DNA of 27,166 bases, taken from NCBI GenBank assembly GCA_003501485.1, contig DNPJ01000088.1:1-27166 (forward strand). Reading direction: 5' to 3'. Every line of letters begins with the position of its first letter. The stretch's first letter is position 1. The position numbers and the translations under genes were made by a program. The DNA comes from Bacillota bacterium. GTDB taxonomy: Bacteria; Bacillota_I; Bacilli_A; RFN20; CAG-826. Below the pieces are notes generated by a model. That model made no database searches. It was not told where the DNA came from and saw nothing but the letters and a program-made list of their open reading frames with translations. Shown piece by piece: positions 17,226 to 24,611 of this stretch.

Positions 17226-19865
17226 ATGGCAAAACAATACGTATTTAACTTCAAGGACGCTTACGGTCTTGGTAAGGAACTTCTTGGAGGAAAAGGTGCT
17301 GGTCTTGCAGAAATGACACACATTGGTGTCCCAATTCCTGACGGATTCACCATCACAACAGAAGCTTGCACACTTTATTATGAAAGTGGCAAGAAACTTC
17401 CTGACTATTTAAAGGAAGAAATTTTCAAAGGTATCGAAAGAATTGAAAAAGAAACAGGTAAACACTTCGGTGGTGATTCAAACCCACTTCTTGTCTCAGT
17501 TCGTTCAGGTGCACGTGTTTCAATGCCAGGTATGATGGATACAATCCTTAACCTTGGTTTAAACGAAACAACAGTCAATGCTTTAATTAGAGAAACTGGA
17601 AACGAAAGATTTGCTTATGATAGCTATCGTCGTTTCATTCTTATGTTCACAAACATTGCAAAAGGACATCCACGTACCGAAATGGATAAAATGCTCGATG
17701 AATTAAAAGAATCCAAAGGCTACAAACTCGATACAGAAGTCACTGCAGAAGAACTCAAAGAATTAGTTGGAAAATATAAAGAATATTACAAAAAGACATT
17801 TGGTGAAGATTTCCCAAGTGATCCAAAAGTTCAATTGCTCGAAGCTGTTACAGCAGTCTTCCGTTCATGGGACAACCCACGTGCTAACGTTTATCGTATG
17901 CAATACTCAATCCCATATTCCTGGGGTACCGCTGTTAACGTTCAATCAATGGTCTTTGGTAACAAAGGCGAGACATCCGGAACAGGTGTTGCCTTCTCAA
18001 GAAACGCTGCTACTGGTGAAAAAGTACTTTCCGCTGAATATTTACCAAATGCTCAAGGTGAAGACGTCGTTGCCGGTATTCGTACACCACTTCACATTGA
18101 TGAACTCAAAAAACGTATGCCAAAAGTTTACGATCAATTCGTAGACACAATTAAGAAAATGGAACTCCATTATCGCGATATGCAAGATATGGAATTCACA
18201 GTTGAAGAAGGAAAACTTTATTTCTTACAAACTCGTAGTGGTAAACGTACACCAGCCGCTGCCTTAAAGATGGCTTGCGACATGGTTGATGAAGGTTTAA
18301 TCACAAAAGATGAAGCTGTCTTAAGAATTGATCCAGTTTCATTTGATAAATTACTTCTTCCAAACTTCGATAAAGATGATTTAGAAAAAGCAAAATCACG
18401 CCTTATCGCAAAAGGTAACCCAGCTGGCCCAGGCGCTGGAACAGGTAAGATTGCCTTTACAGCTGAAGAAGCTGAAGCACGTCACGCTGCTGGCGAAAAA
18501 GTTGTCTTAGTTCGTGCTGAAACATCACCAGAAGACTTAATTGGTATGATTGCCTCTGAAGGTATTCTTACAATGCGTGGTGGTATGACATCTCACGCTG
18601 CTGTTGTTGCTCGTGGTATGGGTAAATGCTGTGTCACTGGCTGCGCAGCTGCAATTATTGATGAAGATGCTAAGACATTAACAATTAATGGTAAAGTCTA
18701 TGGACCAGACGATGTTCTTTCAATCGATGGTTCAACAGGTTCAATCTATGAAGGCGATATTAAGAAAGTTGCACCTGATCTATCAAGTGGTAACTTTGGT
18801 CGCTTGATGAAATGGGTTGATGAAGCAAGAGCCCTTGCTGTCCGCGCTAACGCAGATACACCAAAAGATGCTCACCAAGCTAAATTATTCGGTGCTCAAG
18901 GTATTGGCTTATGCCGTACAGAACACATGTTCTTCGATAAAGAAAAAATCTTCCACTTTAGAAAGATGATTCTTGCTGAAGACAAAGCAGATAGAGTTGC
19001 AGCCTTAAACGAAATTGAACCACTTCAACAAAAAGACTTCGAAGGTCTCTATGAAGAAATGGGCGAACTCAATGTTAATATTCGTTTATTAGATCCACCT
19101 CTACACGAATTCCTTCCACAAGAAGAAGACAAAATTGAAGAACTTGCACAAGCAACAGGTCACTCAGTTGCATATATTCACAAACGTATTGAAGAACTCC
19201 ACGAATTCAACCCAATGATGGGTCACCGTGGTTGCCGTTTAGCGGTCTCATATCCAGAAATCTGCGAAATGCAAACAACCGCTATTATCAAAGCTGCTAT
19301 TAATGTTTCCAAGAAACTTAATATCAACATTGAACCAGAAATCATGGTACCACTCGTACTTGAAATCAAAGAACTTCAATTCGTTAAAAACATTATCACA
19401 ACAACTGCTGATAAATTAATCAAAGAAGCTGGCGTTAATATGAAATATCACGTCGGTACAATGATTGAAATTCCGAGAGCCGCTCTTCTTTCCGACGAAA
19501 TCGCTAAAGAAGCTGAATTCTTCTCATTCGGTACAAACGACTTAACACAACTTACATTCGGTTTCAGCCGTGATGATGCTTCTAAGTTCTTACCAGATTA
19601 TTACAAGAACAAAATTCTTGAAGAAGATCCATTCAAGACACTTGATCAAAAAGGTGTTGGAAAACTCGTTGATCTCTCAGTCAAACAAGGTCGTTCAACA
19701 AATCCAAACCTCCATATTGGTGTCTGTGGTGAAACTGGTGGTGAACCAAACTCAATCGAATTCTACCACAAAGCAGGACTTGATTATGTTTCTTGCTCAC
19801 CATTCCGTGTTCCAGTTGCTCGCTTAGCTGCTGCTCAAGCAAACATCAAGAACCCAAGAAAATAG
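17226..19865 (+). CDS. ppdK: Pyruvate, phosphate dikinase
   Basis: Interconverts PEP, AMP and PPi with pyruvate, ATP and Pi. In fermenting anaerobes it can replace pyruvate kinase or supply PEP. The 879 residues match the family length. The N-terminal ATP-grasp domain opens with GKGAGLAEMT. The central phosphohistidine domain has GGMTSHAAVVARG with His457. The C-terminal PEP/pyruvate barrel has GLCRTEHMFF and the catalytic cysteine in CGETGGEP (about residue 834). ATG at 17226 has an AGGAGG site five bases upstream. Codon use is clearly biased to AAC, TTC, CTT and GGT compared with the A/T-ending choices of neighbours, as expected for a very abundant protein. It has its own promoter, palindrome and strong terminator, so it is a single-gene unit. 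Confidence 0.98.
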   Translation: MAKQYVFNFKDAYGLGKELLGGKGAGLAEMTHIGVPIPDGFTITTEACTLYYESGKKLPDYLKEEIFKGIERIEKETGKHFGGDSNPLLVSVRSGARVSMPGMMDTILNLGLNETTVNALIRETGNERFAYDSYRRFILMFTNIAKGHPRTEMDKMLDELKESKGYKLDTEVTAEELKELVGKYKEYYKKTFGEDFPSDPKVQLLEAVTAVFRSWDNPRANVYRMQYSIPYSWGTAVNVQSMVFGNKGETSGTGVAFSRNAATGEKVLSAEYLPNAQGEDVVAGIRTPLHIDELKKRMPKVYDQFVDTIKKMELHYRDMQDMEFTVEEGKLYFLQTRSGKRTPAAALKMACDMVDEGLITKDEAVLRIDPVSFDKLLLPNFDKDDLEKAKSRLIAKGNPAGPGAGTGKIAFTAEEAEARHAAGEKVVLVRAETSPEDLIGMIASEGILTMRGGMTSHAAVVARGMGKCCVTGCAAAIIDEDAKTLTINGKVYGPDDVLSIDGSTGSIYEGDIKKVAPDLSSGNFGRLMKWVDEARALAVRANADTPKDAHQAKLFGAQGIGLCRTEHMFFDKEKIFHFRKMILAEDKADRVAALNEIEPLQQKDFEGLYEEMGELNVNIRLLDPPLHEFLPQEEDKIEELAQATGHSVAYIHKRIEELHEFNPMMGHRGCRLAVSYPEICEMQTTAIIKAAINVSKKLNINIEPEIMVPLVLEIKELQFVKNIITTTADKLIKEAGVNMKYHVGTMIEIPRAALLSDEIAKEAEFFSFGTNDLTQLTFGFSRDDASKFLPDYYKNKILEEDPFKTLDQKGVGKLVDLSVKQGRSTNPNLHIGVCGETGGEPNSIEFYHKAGLDYVSCSPFRVPVARLAAAQANIKNPRK

Positions 19866-19885
19866 TTTCAATCAAAACTAAAATT

Positions 19886-19910
19886 GAACCGCTTCGGCGG
19901 TTCTTTTTTT
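19886..19910 (+). terminator. Rho-independent terminator of ppdK
   Basis: GAACCGC-TTCG-GCGGTTC is a perfect seven-pair stem capped by a stable UUCG tetraloop and followed by TTTTTTT. It starts 20 bases after the ppdK stop. Confidence 0.93.
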
Positions 19911-19988
19911 ATTCTTTTAAATCTAATGAAATGTCTCAAATAAATTTAAAATAAAATATGAATTTAAATTGTGTTTGGCAAAAAAGTG

Positions 19989-20055
19989 AACACTATTGTT
20001 GACAAGTGTTTCATAACCAATATAATAAAATTATGTTTAGCATTATGCCGAACAT
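19989..20055 (+). promoter_or_regulatory. Consensus promoter and operators of the XRE-ImmA operon
   Basis: TTGACA (19999-20004) and TATAAT (20021-20026) are both perfect consensus boxes, 16 bases apart. AACACT (19989-19994) and AGTGTT (20005-20010) form an inverted repeat that brackets the -35. A second palindrome with arms ATGTT-NN-GCAT and ATGC-NN-AACAT (20033-20055, centred on 20044) covers the expected transcription start. The promoter looks strong but well placed for repression, probably by the XRE protein it drives. Confidence 0.7.
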
Positions 20056-20072
20056 CTGCAAGGAGACAAATT

Positions 20073-20450
20073 ATGACATTCGGAGAGTACTTACACATGA
20101 AAAGAATTGAAGCAAAAATAACCATAAGAAGCTTTGCTTCGATGGTTGGTATATCGCCTTCTTTTTTGTGCGATTTAGAAAGTGGAAGCAGAGCGTTTCC
20201 AGAAAATAGCAAAAAAGTACCAGATTTATTAGAAAAGATGATTAAAACACTTCAATTAAGCGAAAATGATAGTGAGATTTTCAAAAATTATGCTAAAGAA
20301 TCAATGCTTTTAGGGAATAGGGTTCCGACTGAAATTAGCGAATATTTAAAAAGTGTTCCTGAAGCACAACAAGCATTAAGATTAGCAAATGAAAAATCGG
20401 TCAAAAAAGAAGAATGGGAAAAATTTATTAAAATTTTAAAGGAGAAGTAA
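20073..20450 (+). CDS. XRE-family helix-turn-helix regulator
   Basis: A 125-residue protein with an N-terminal Cro/C1-type DNA-binding domain (about residues 3-65): TFGEYLHMKRIEAKITIRSFA, then the recognition region VGISPSFLCDLESGSR. The charged C-terminal part carries the EISEYLKSVPEAQQALRLA segment often found in XRE partners of ImmA-like proteases. The start at 20073 has an AAGGAG site; an upstream ATG at 19971 lies before the promoter and is not used. It is followed after one base by the metallopeptidase gene. The pair resembles ImmR-ImmA modules, in which the protease cleaves the repressor to derepress a mobile element. It probably represses its own promoter through the palindromes at 19989-20055. 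Confidence 0.88.
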   Translation: MTFGEYLHMKRIEAKITIRSFASMVGISPSFLCDLESGSRAFPENSKKVPDLLEKMIKTLQLSENDSEIFKNYAKESMLLGNRVPTEISEYLKSVPEAQQALRLANEKSVKKEEWEKFIKILKEK

Positions 20451-20451
20451 T

Positions 20452-21222
20452 ATGGTTGAACTGCTGAACGCAAAACTTACTAAATACGGTAGTATCCAAA
20501 TTAAAAATAAAGAATTGGAACTTTTTGCGTATGCTCAGCTCAAAGAATTTGATAGAAATCACTTTAAAGAACCACACCCATTAGATATAGATTCTTTTGT
20601 TGAGTTTTATCTAAATAAAACAGTTTTATATTATCAATTATCCCCTAAAGACGATGAAAAAAGAATACTAGGAACTACAATAATATCGGAAGGCAAAACT
20701 CCAATCATTAATGAATATAGACATATTGAATTAAGAGTTTTTAAAAAAGGAACAATTATTATAGATACTAACGCTTGCGATATAGAACAAAGAAGAAGAT
20801 TTACTCTTGCTCATGAAGCATGGCACTCGCAATTTGATTTATACATAGAATCAAAAATGTTAAATAATGATAATTTAATCTATAATAATGGATTTGCTAA
20901 CGATACTACAATTTTTCCACGCAGAAAATGGTCTCAAAAACAATGGATAGAATATCACGCAGATATGTATTCAACATATTTACTTATGCCAAGGAAATTT
21001 GTTTGTGCACTTTTTAAAAAATTTCATAAAGAATGTTTTGGAAAAGAAAAGAGATTAACTGCCAAGAAATCAAAACGTACCTGGTTAATCATAAAATTGA
21101 TATCCGATGCTTTATGCGTTTCTCAAAAAGCAGTTGCATATAGATTAAGAGAATTAAATTTAATCTCAAAAAACATATTTAATTCTTTAACAATGAGCAA
21201 AATAAAGGAGGAAATCAAATGA
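20452..21222 (+). CDS. ImmA/IrrE-type zinc metallopeptidase (COG2856)
   Basis: A 256-residue protein with the gluzincin motif HEAWH at 121-125 in RRFTLAHEAWHSQF. A downstream Glu167 in WIEYHADMYSTYLLMP (165-180) provides the third zinc ligand and the family-typical LLMP segment. The C-terminal region ALCVSQKAVAYRLRELNLI resembles the helical end that ImmA-family proteins use to bind their partner regulator. The start follows the XRE stop by one base, with GGAGAAGTAAT giving ribosome binding and coupling. The family acts by site-specific cleavage of a cognate XRE repressor (ImmA, IrrE), or as the toxic half of XRE-COG2856 pairs. Which applies here cannot be told. The stop is TGA. Confidence 0.88.
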   Translation: MVELLNAKLTKYGSIQIKNKELELFAYAQLKEFDRNHFKEPHPLDIDSFVEFYLNKTVLYYQLSPKDDEKRILGTTIISEGKTPIINEYRHIELRVFKKGTIIIDTNACDIEQRRRFTLAHEAWHSQFDLYIESKMLNNDNLIYNNGFANDTTIFPRRKWSQKQWIEYHADMYSTYLLMPRKFVCALFKKFHKECFGKEKRLTAKKSKRTWLIIKLISDALCVSQKAVAYRLRELNLISKNIFNSLTMSKIKEEIK

Positions 21223-21257
21223 TTTAAGTTTTTATGAAAACAATATTAAGTGCAAAA

Positions 21258-21367
21258 AATCACAACCACTGGAATGATTGTGATTGAAGATATGCTGAAG
21301 CACATCAGTACACATATATAGTAGCATATCTCCGCTTTTATTCAACCGGAAGAACCGGATGGAGATA
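21258..21367 (+). promoter_or_regulatory. Structured leader with mutually exclusive hairpins before the DUF4417 gene
   Basis: Three perfect inverted repeats occur in 110 bases: AATCACAA/TTGTGATT (21258-21285), GATATGCT/AGCATATC (21289-21330) and TATCTCC/GGAGATA (21327-21367). The last encloses a CCGG-AAGAA-CCGG hairpin (21346-21358). The second and third share 21327-21330, so they cannot form together. The third would bury the GGAG (21361-21364) and the ATG at 21359. This layout resembles a translation-controlling RNA switch. No known riboswitch class is recognised, and no U-tract supports termination. Confidence 0.55.
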
Positions 21368-22081
21368 ACTATTATTATGATTAAAAAGAGCAAAACTCCC
21401 TATCTTAGGGACGTCTATCTCGCTTATCTCATCGAAGGAGCTAGACGAACTGAACCTGATGGGTTCCCAATAATCGAAGAGTGGATGGTTGCCACTGAAC
21501 CACCAAAAGAAATAATTCAGTGGGATAGAAGAAAGGATGTGATTAATTCTAGCAAAACAGCTATTTCATTTTATTGTAGTGATTATACTTTCACACCAAT
21601 TTTGAATAATCCGAAGAAATATGTTGAAAAGCTAAGAGATTATAAGTGTGTTATCGGTTTAGATGCAAGCCCATATGATAACATGCCTCTTGTTGTTCAA
21701 AAATCACAAATTTATCTTAATCTTGCAATTACTTATTATTATGGACTAAATGGATTAAAAGTTATTCCTAATGTAAGAATTGGTGATAATAGGACATTAT
21801 GTTCATTAAAAGCATATCCAAAACATACACTTATATCTATTGGTACACACGGATTTACAAAAAAGCTTAATAATAGATATTTGTTTGCGGATCAAGTAAT
21901 GAAAGTAGTTGATGAGCTTGAACCAAGTGGAATATGTGTTTATGGACCAACTCCTGATGAAATATTTAATTACGTTAGATTAAAAGGAATACCTATTTAT
22001 CAATATGATTCTTACACGATGAAAGAAAACAAGAAAGATAGACTTCGTAGGCTTTCTGAGGTGAATCAAGATGAAAGGTAA
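21359..22081 (+). CDS. DUF4417 domain-containing protein
   Basis: A 240-residue soluble protein that I recognise as DUF4417 from its conserved course: RDVYLAYLIEGA near the N terminus, then IQWDRRKDV, ISFYCSDYTF, IGLDASPYDNMPLVVQKSQI, VIPNVRIGDNRT, ISIGTHGFTKK and VYGPTPDEIF. No enzymatic activity is established for this family, which occurs scattered on plasmids, phages and genomic islands of Bacillota. Two starts are possible. ATG at 21359 follows GGAAG at six bases. ATG at 21377 gives the N terminus MIKKSKTPYLRD, which is closer to the family, but its GGAG is 12 bases away. The gene follows the structured leader and overlaps the next gene by 11 bases. Confidence 0.85.
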   Translation: MEITIIMIKKSKTPYLRDVYLAYLIEGARRTEPDGFPIIEEWMVATEPPKEIIQWDRRKDVINSSKTAISFYCSDYTFTPILNNPKKYVEKLRDYKCVIGLDASPYDNMPLVVQKSQIYLNLAITYYYGLNGLKVIPNVRIGDNRTLCSLKAYPKHTLISIGTHGFTKKLNNRYLFADQVMKVVDELEPSGICVYGPTPDEIFNYVRLKGIPIYQYDSYTMKENKKDRLRRLSEVNQDER

Positions 22082-22418
22082 TTCAAGATTGTTTATTTAT
22101 GGGGCTAAATATGTTTCAGGAAACATTTCTTTTATGCTAGAAAATGGTAGAAAATCTTCATTAAAAAATTCAAAAGGGATATACATATTCAAAAACAATA
22201 TTTATCCACATAAAATACCAATAAAACATATTCCTAATTCAATAATTGAACAAAAAAATGATGATGGCAAAATAGTTAGAAGAAGATATTATGATGAAAA
22301 TGGAAACGCATATAAAGATGTTGATTATACTGATCACGGAAAACCAAAGATACACAAAATCCCTCATGTGCATATTATTGAAATAGGTGAAAAAATTCAT
22401 AGAAAGAAGGGTGAATAA
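22071..22418 (+). CDS. Small basic His-rich protein, unknown function
   Basis: A 115-residue basic protein with no signal peptide or membrane helix. The C-terminal third has a distinctive pattern: RRYYDENGNAYKDVDYTDHG, then KPKIHKIPHVHIIEIG. The tyrosines, acidic residues and spaced histidines (DHG, IHK, PHVH) look like a conserved metal-binding or nuclease-like motif. I recall this kind of motif in small accessory or toxin-like proteins of Bacillota, but I cannot name a family. The start overlaps the end of the DUF4417 gene, and the next gene begins two bases after its stop, so the three are translated together. It could be an effector whose partner is the acidic protein that follows. That pairing is inferred from size, charge and position only. 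Confidence 0.75.
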   Translation: MKGNSRLFIYGAKYVSGNISFMLENGRKSSLKNSKGIYIFKNNIYPHKIPIKHIPNSIIEQKNDDGKIVRRRYYDENGNAYKDVDYTDHGKPKIHKIPHVHIIEIGEKIHRKKGE

Positions 22419-22420
22419 AA

Positions 22421-22666
22421 ATGAATATCAAAGAGTTTATGGAATTAGTCGATCAAGGTTTTGATGTGTCATTTAATTACAATGATGTTTTTTACACAAT
22501 ATCATTAATTTATGAAGACGAAAAAACAAAAAAATTTGGTATAGGGGGAGATGATGGTTTAGACATTGATTTTGATACTTTTGAATCAATACCAAATTTT
22601 GTTTTACAAGGCAAAACCATTAAAGAAATAATCGAAAACACTAGTGAAGAAGAGATTTTCTATTAG
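22421..22666 (+). CDS. Small acidic protein, unknown function (immunity-like)
   Basis: An 81-residue, strongly acidic protein with no membrane segment. The composition suggests an alpha/beta fold: an N-terminal helix (MNIKEFMELVDQG), beta strands with aromatic residues (VSFNYNDVFYTISLIYED), an acidic loop (GGDDGLDIDFDTFES) and a closing helix (GKTIKEIIENTSEEE). Small acidic proteins of this shape directly after a small basic gene are common immunity or antitoxin partners. No family assignment is made. The ATG has GAAGGGTG upstream and starts two bases after the preceding stop. A terminator follows at 22690-22711, closing the operon. Confidence 0.72.
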   Translation: MNIKEFMELVDQGFDVSFNYNDVFYTISLIYEDEKTKKFGIGGDDGLDIDFDTFESIPNFVLQGKTIKEIIENTSEEEIFY

Positions 22667-22935
22667 TTAATTAACGCGAAATAAAATTCCGCGTCTTCTA
22701 GACGTGTTTTTCTTATTGGTCTCCACGACATGATACGGTGATGCAGGTGACATAAATAACGCCAATTAAGGCGCAATAATCTTTGCCGCTTTTGGCTAAG
22801 AATAGAATACTACTATCATTAAGTTATTATGAAGATTATATAAAGCGCAAAACAAAAAAGAGAATATATAAAAATACTCACATTTCTTTTCCCGTTTTTT
22901 TAATTTTTTAAACAATGTTTGAATTTCTAGGATTT
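22667..22935. other. Intergenic region between convergent genes
   Basis: Apart from the terminator at its left end, this 269-base stretch holds no gene I can support. A short CGCC-N6-GGCG inverted repeat (about 22762-22775), followed on the minus strand by TTATTT, might end the minus-strand glmU operon. A. T-rich runs fill the remainder. No tRNA fold, attachment-site duplication or transposon end is seen. Confidence 0.4.
22690..22711 (+). terminator. Terminator after the DUF4417 operon
   Basis: CGCGTCT-TCT-AGACGTG forms a seven-pair stem with one G-T pair, followed by TTTTTCTT. It lies 23 bases after the last stop of the three-gene operon. The stem is symmetrical enough to act weakly on the minus strand as well. 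Confidence 0.72.
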
Positions 22936-23208
22936 TTAATAATTATTAGAATTGATTTTTGCTAAGGCTTTTGAATCAAAACATATATCGTTGGATGAAT
23001 TAACATATCCACCATAAGAATCGTTAATATATATCTCGTTATTATCTTCAATATAACCAACGTATTGGCCAAGAAGGTAAATATCTCCTTCTTCTGTTAA
23101 AGAACCGAATTTATGGCCTTTAGCAAACATATCTCCTTCGTATGAAATATATCCAACGAGTTCATCATCAATATATACATTCTTTCCATAGCAAGAAATA
23201 AATAGCAT
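22936..23208 (-). CDS. Small protein of four 16-residue repeats (4-fold beta flower-like)
   Basis: A 90-residue protein dominated by four tandem 16-residue units at residues 13-28, 29-44, 45-60 and 61-76. The units share the pattern x-G-x-[IVL]-x-x-x-[GN]-[DE]-[IM]-[YFC]; examples are LLGQYVGYIEDNNEIY and AKGHKFGSLTEEGDIY. An N-terminal strand with YGKNVY precedes them. This agrees with the small all-beta proteins named 4-fold beta flower, whose function is not known to me. The ATG overlaps the glmU stop as TAATG, so its translation is coupled to glmU. It takes the position held by prs in B. subtilis. There is no signal peptide. The repeats are clear; the family name is moderately certain. 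Confidence 0.75.
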   Translation of the reverse strand: MLFISCYGKNVYIDDELVGYISYEGDMFAKGHKFGSLTEEGDIYLLGQYVGYIEDNNEIYINDSYGGYVNSSNDICFDSKALAKINSNNY

Positions 23209-24611
23209 TATTTTTTAGCCTCTTTTCTTGCTTTCGCGCGAGCTTTGATAATATGTGAATAACCAGCTTTATTATCTTGTTTAGATCTAGCAATCGCCAA
23301 TTCGTCTTTTTTAACATCGTGGGTTAGTGTTGAGCCTGCTGCAACAAAAGCCTCGTCCTCAATGTTTAATGGAGCGATTATCACTGAACCACTTCCAACA
23401 AACACATCTTTTCCGATAGAGGTGTGTGACTTGTTGTAGCCATCATAATTCGCGGTTACAGTAAAACACCCTATGTTTGTTCTTTCGCCGATTTCACAGT
23501 CTCCTAAGTATGTTAAATGTGCTGTTTTAACACCTTTGTGTAATTTTGCGCCTTTTAATTCGACGAAATTACCCACTCTTGAAGATTCTTCAACAATTGT
23601 ATTGCCGCGCATTCTACAAAATGGGCCAACATTATTGTTGTTGATGATTGTTGAATCCACTAAATGAGACATCGAAATATTATTATCGTTTCCAATGAAC
23701 ATGTTGTTCAAGTATGCATTTGGACCAATTTCGTTTCTTTGGCCGATTCTTGTATATCCTAGTATTGTTGTATTTGGTTTGATTATTGTATCTGGTTCAA
23801 TCTGCACATATGGACCAATGTATGTATTATCAGGATCTTCAATCGTTACTCCACTTAGCATTAGCTTTGTATTAATCCTTTGTTTCATTAGTTTTGTTGC
23901 ATATGAAAGTTGAACGCGGTCATTGATTCCAAGCATTTCTTCATCGCCTTGCATTATTGAAACGCCAACTCTATAACCGTGGTTTTTGAATATTTCAATT
24001 AAATCAGTTAAATAATATTCGCCAGCTTTATTGTTAGGCTTTAATTCATTTAAATATTTAAAGAGAAGTTCGTTATCAAATACATAAACGCCAGTATTAA
24101 CGATATCTATTTTTCTTTCGTCTTCTGTAGCGTCTTTTTGTTCAACAATTTTTGTTAAATTTCCATTTTCATCAATAATTATTCTTCCATATCCGAATGG
24201 ATTTGGCACTTTTGCGCCTAAAACAGTTATTTTATTGTTTTGTAAAAGGTGCTCTTTCAACATTTGGTCTAATGTTTCGCTTCTTAACAATGGTGTATCA
24301 CCACACAATATAATTGTTTCACCTTGCTTATTTTCAAGTATTGGTTTTGCCATCATAATGGCGTGACCAGTTCCCTTTTGTTCTTTTTGCCAGACTACTT
24401 CTGATTCATCTTCAACTATTTTCTTTGAAGTTTCTCCGCCGAAACCAACAACTGTAACTATTTGATCAATCGACAATGGTTTAAGAGCATTTAAAACATA
24501 TTTAACTAGTGGTACGCCTAATATTTCATAAGAAACTTTAGATTTATTTTCAAGGAGAGATTTCATCCTTGAACCTTTACCAGCCGCTAAAACAATTGCG
24601 TATCTTTTCAT
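23208..24611 (-). CDS. glmU: Bifunctional GlcNAc-1-P uridyltransferase / GlcN-1-P acetyltransferase
   Basis: Makes UDP-GlcNAc from glucosamine-1-phosphate in two steps, feeding cell-envelope glycans. The N-terminal Rossmann-type domain (about 1-230) has the LAAGKGSRMKS nucleotide loop, the GTGHAIMMA segment and LCGDTPLL. The C-terminal left-handed beta helix (about 250-440) shows hexapeptide repeats and the acetyltransferase motif HLTYLGDCEIGERTNIG. The following segment reads GCFTVTANYDG rather than the usual GAGTITANYDG or GCGSITVNYDG; the Phe is uncommon. The length of 467 residues is normal. The start overlaps the ispE TGA stop by four bases, and the end overlaps the next small gene by one base. 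Confidence 0.96.
   Translation of the reverse strand: MKRYAIVLAAGKGSRMKSLLENKSKVSYEILGVPLVKYVLNALKPLSIDQIVTVVGFGGETSKKIVEDESEVVWQKEQKGTGHAIMMAKPILENKQGETIILCGDTPLLRSETLDQMLKEHLLQNNKITVLGAKVPNPFGYGRIIIDENGNLTKIVEQKDATEDERKIDIVNTGVYVFDNELLFKYLNELKPNNKAGEYYLTDLIEIFKNHGYRVGVSIMQGDEEMLGINDRVQLSYATKLMKQRINTKLMLSGVTIEDPDNTYIGPYVQIEPDTIIKPNTTILGYTRIGQRNEIGPNAYLNNMFIGNDNNISMSHLVDSTIINNNNVGPFCRMRGNTIVEESSRVGNFVELKGAKLHKGVKTAHLTYLGDCEIGERTNIGCFTVTANYDGYNKSHTSIGKDVFVGSGSVIIAPLNIEDEAFVAAGSTLTHDVKKDELAIARSKQDNKAGYSHIIKARAKARKEAKK

Noticed and set aside
17767..18144. Second-frame 125-codon reading frame inside ppdK
   Set aside because: It is a shadow of the strongly codon-biased ppdK gene. There is no independent start signal.
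19971..20072. Upstream extension of the XRE gene to an ATG at 19971
   Set aside because: It would place the start before the consensus promoter and through both operators. The ATG at 20073 has an AAGGAG site.
21234..21287. 17-codon frame between the metallopeptidase and DUF4417 genes
   Set aside because: Its end coincides with the AATCACAA/TTGTGATT hairpin, and it has no adjacent ribosome binding site. More likely structured leader than a peptide.
22667..22935. tRNA gene or attachment site at the right edge of the accessory region
   Set aside because: No cloverleaf or duplicated flanking sequence could be found by eye; only a terminator and AT-rich runs are present.
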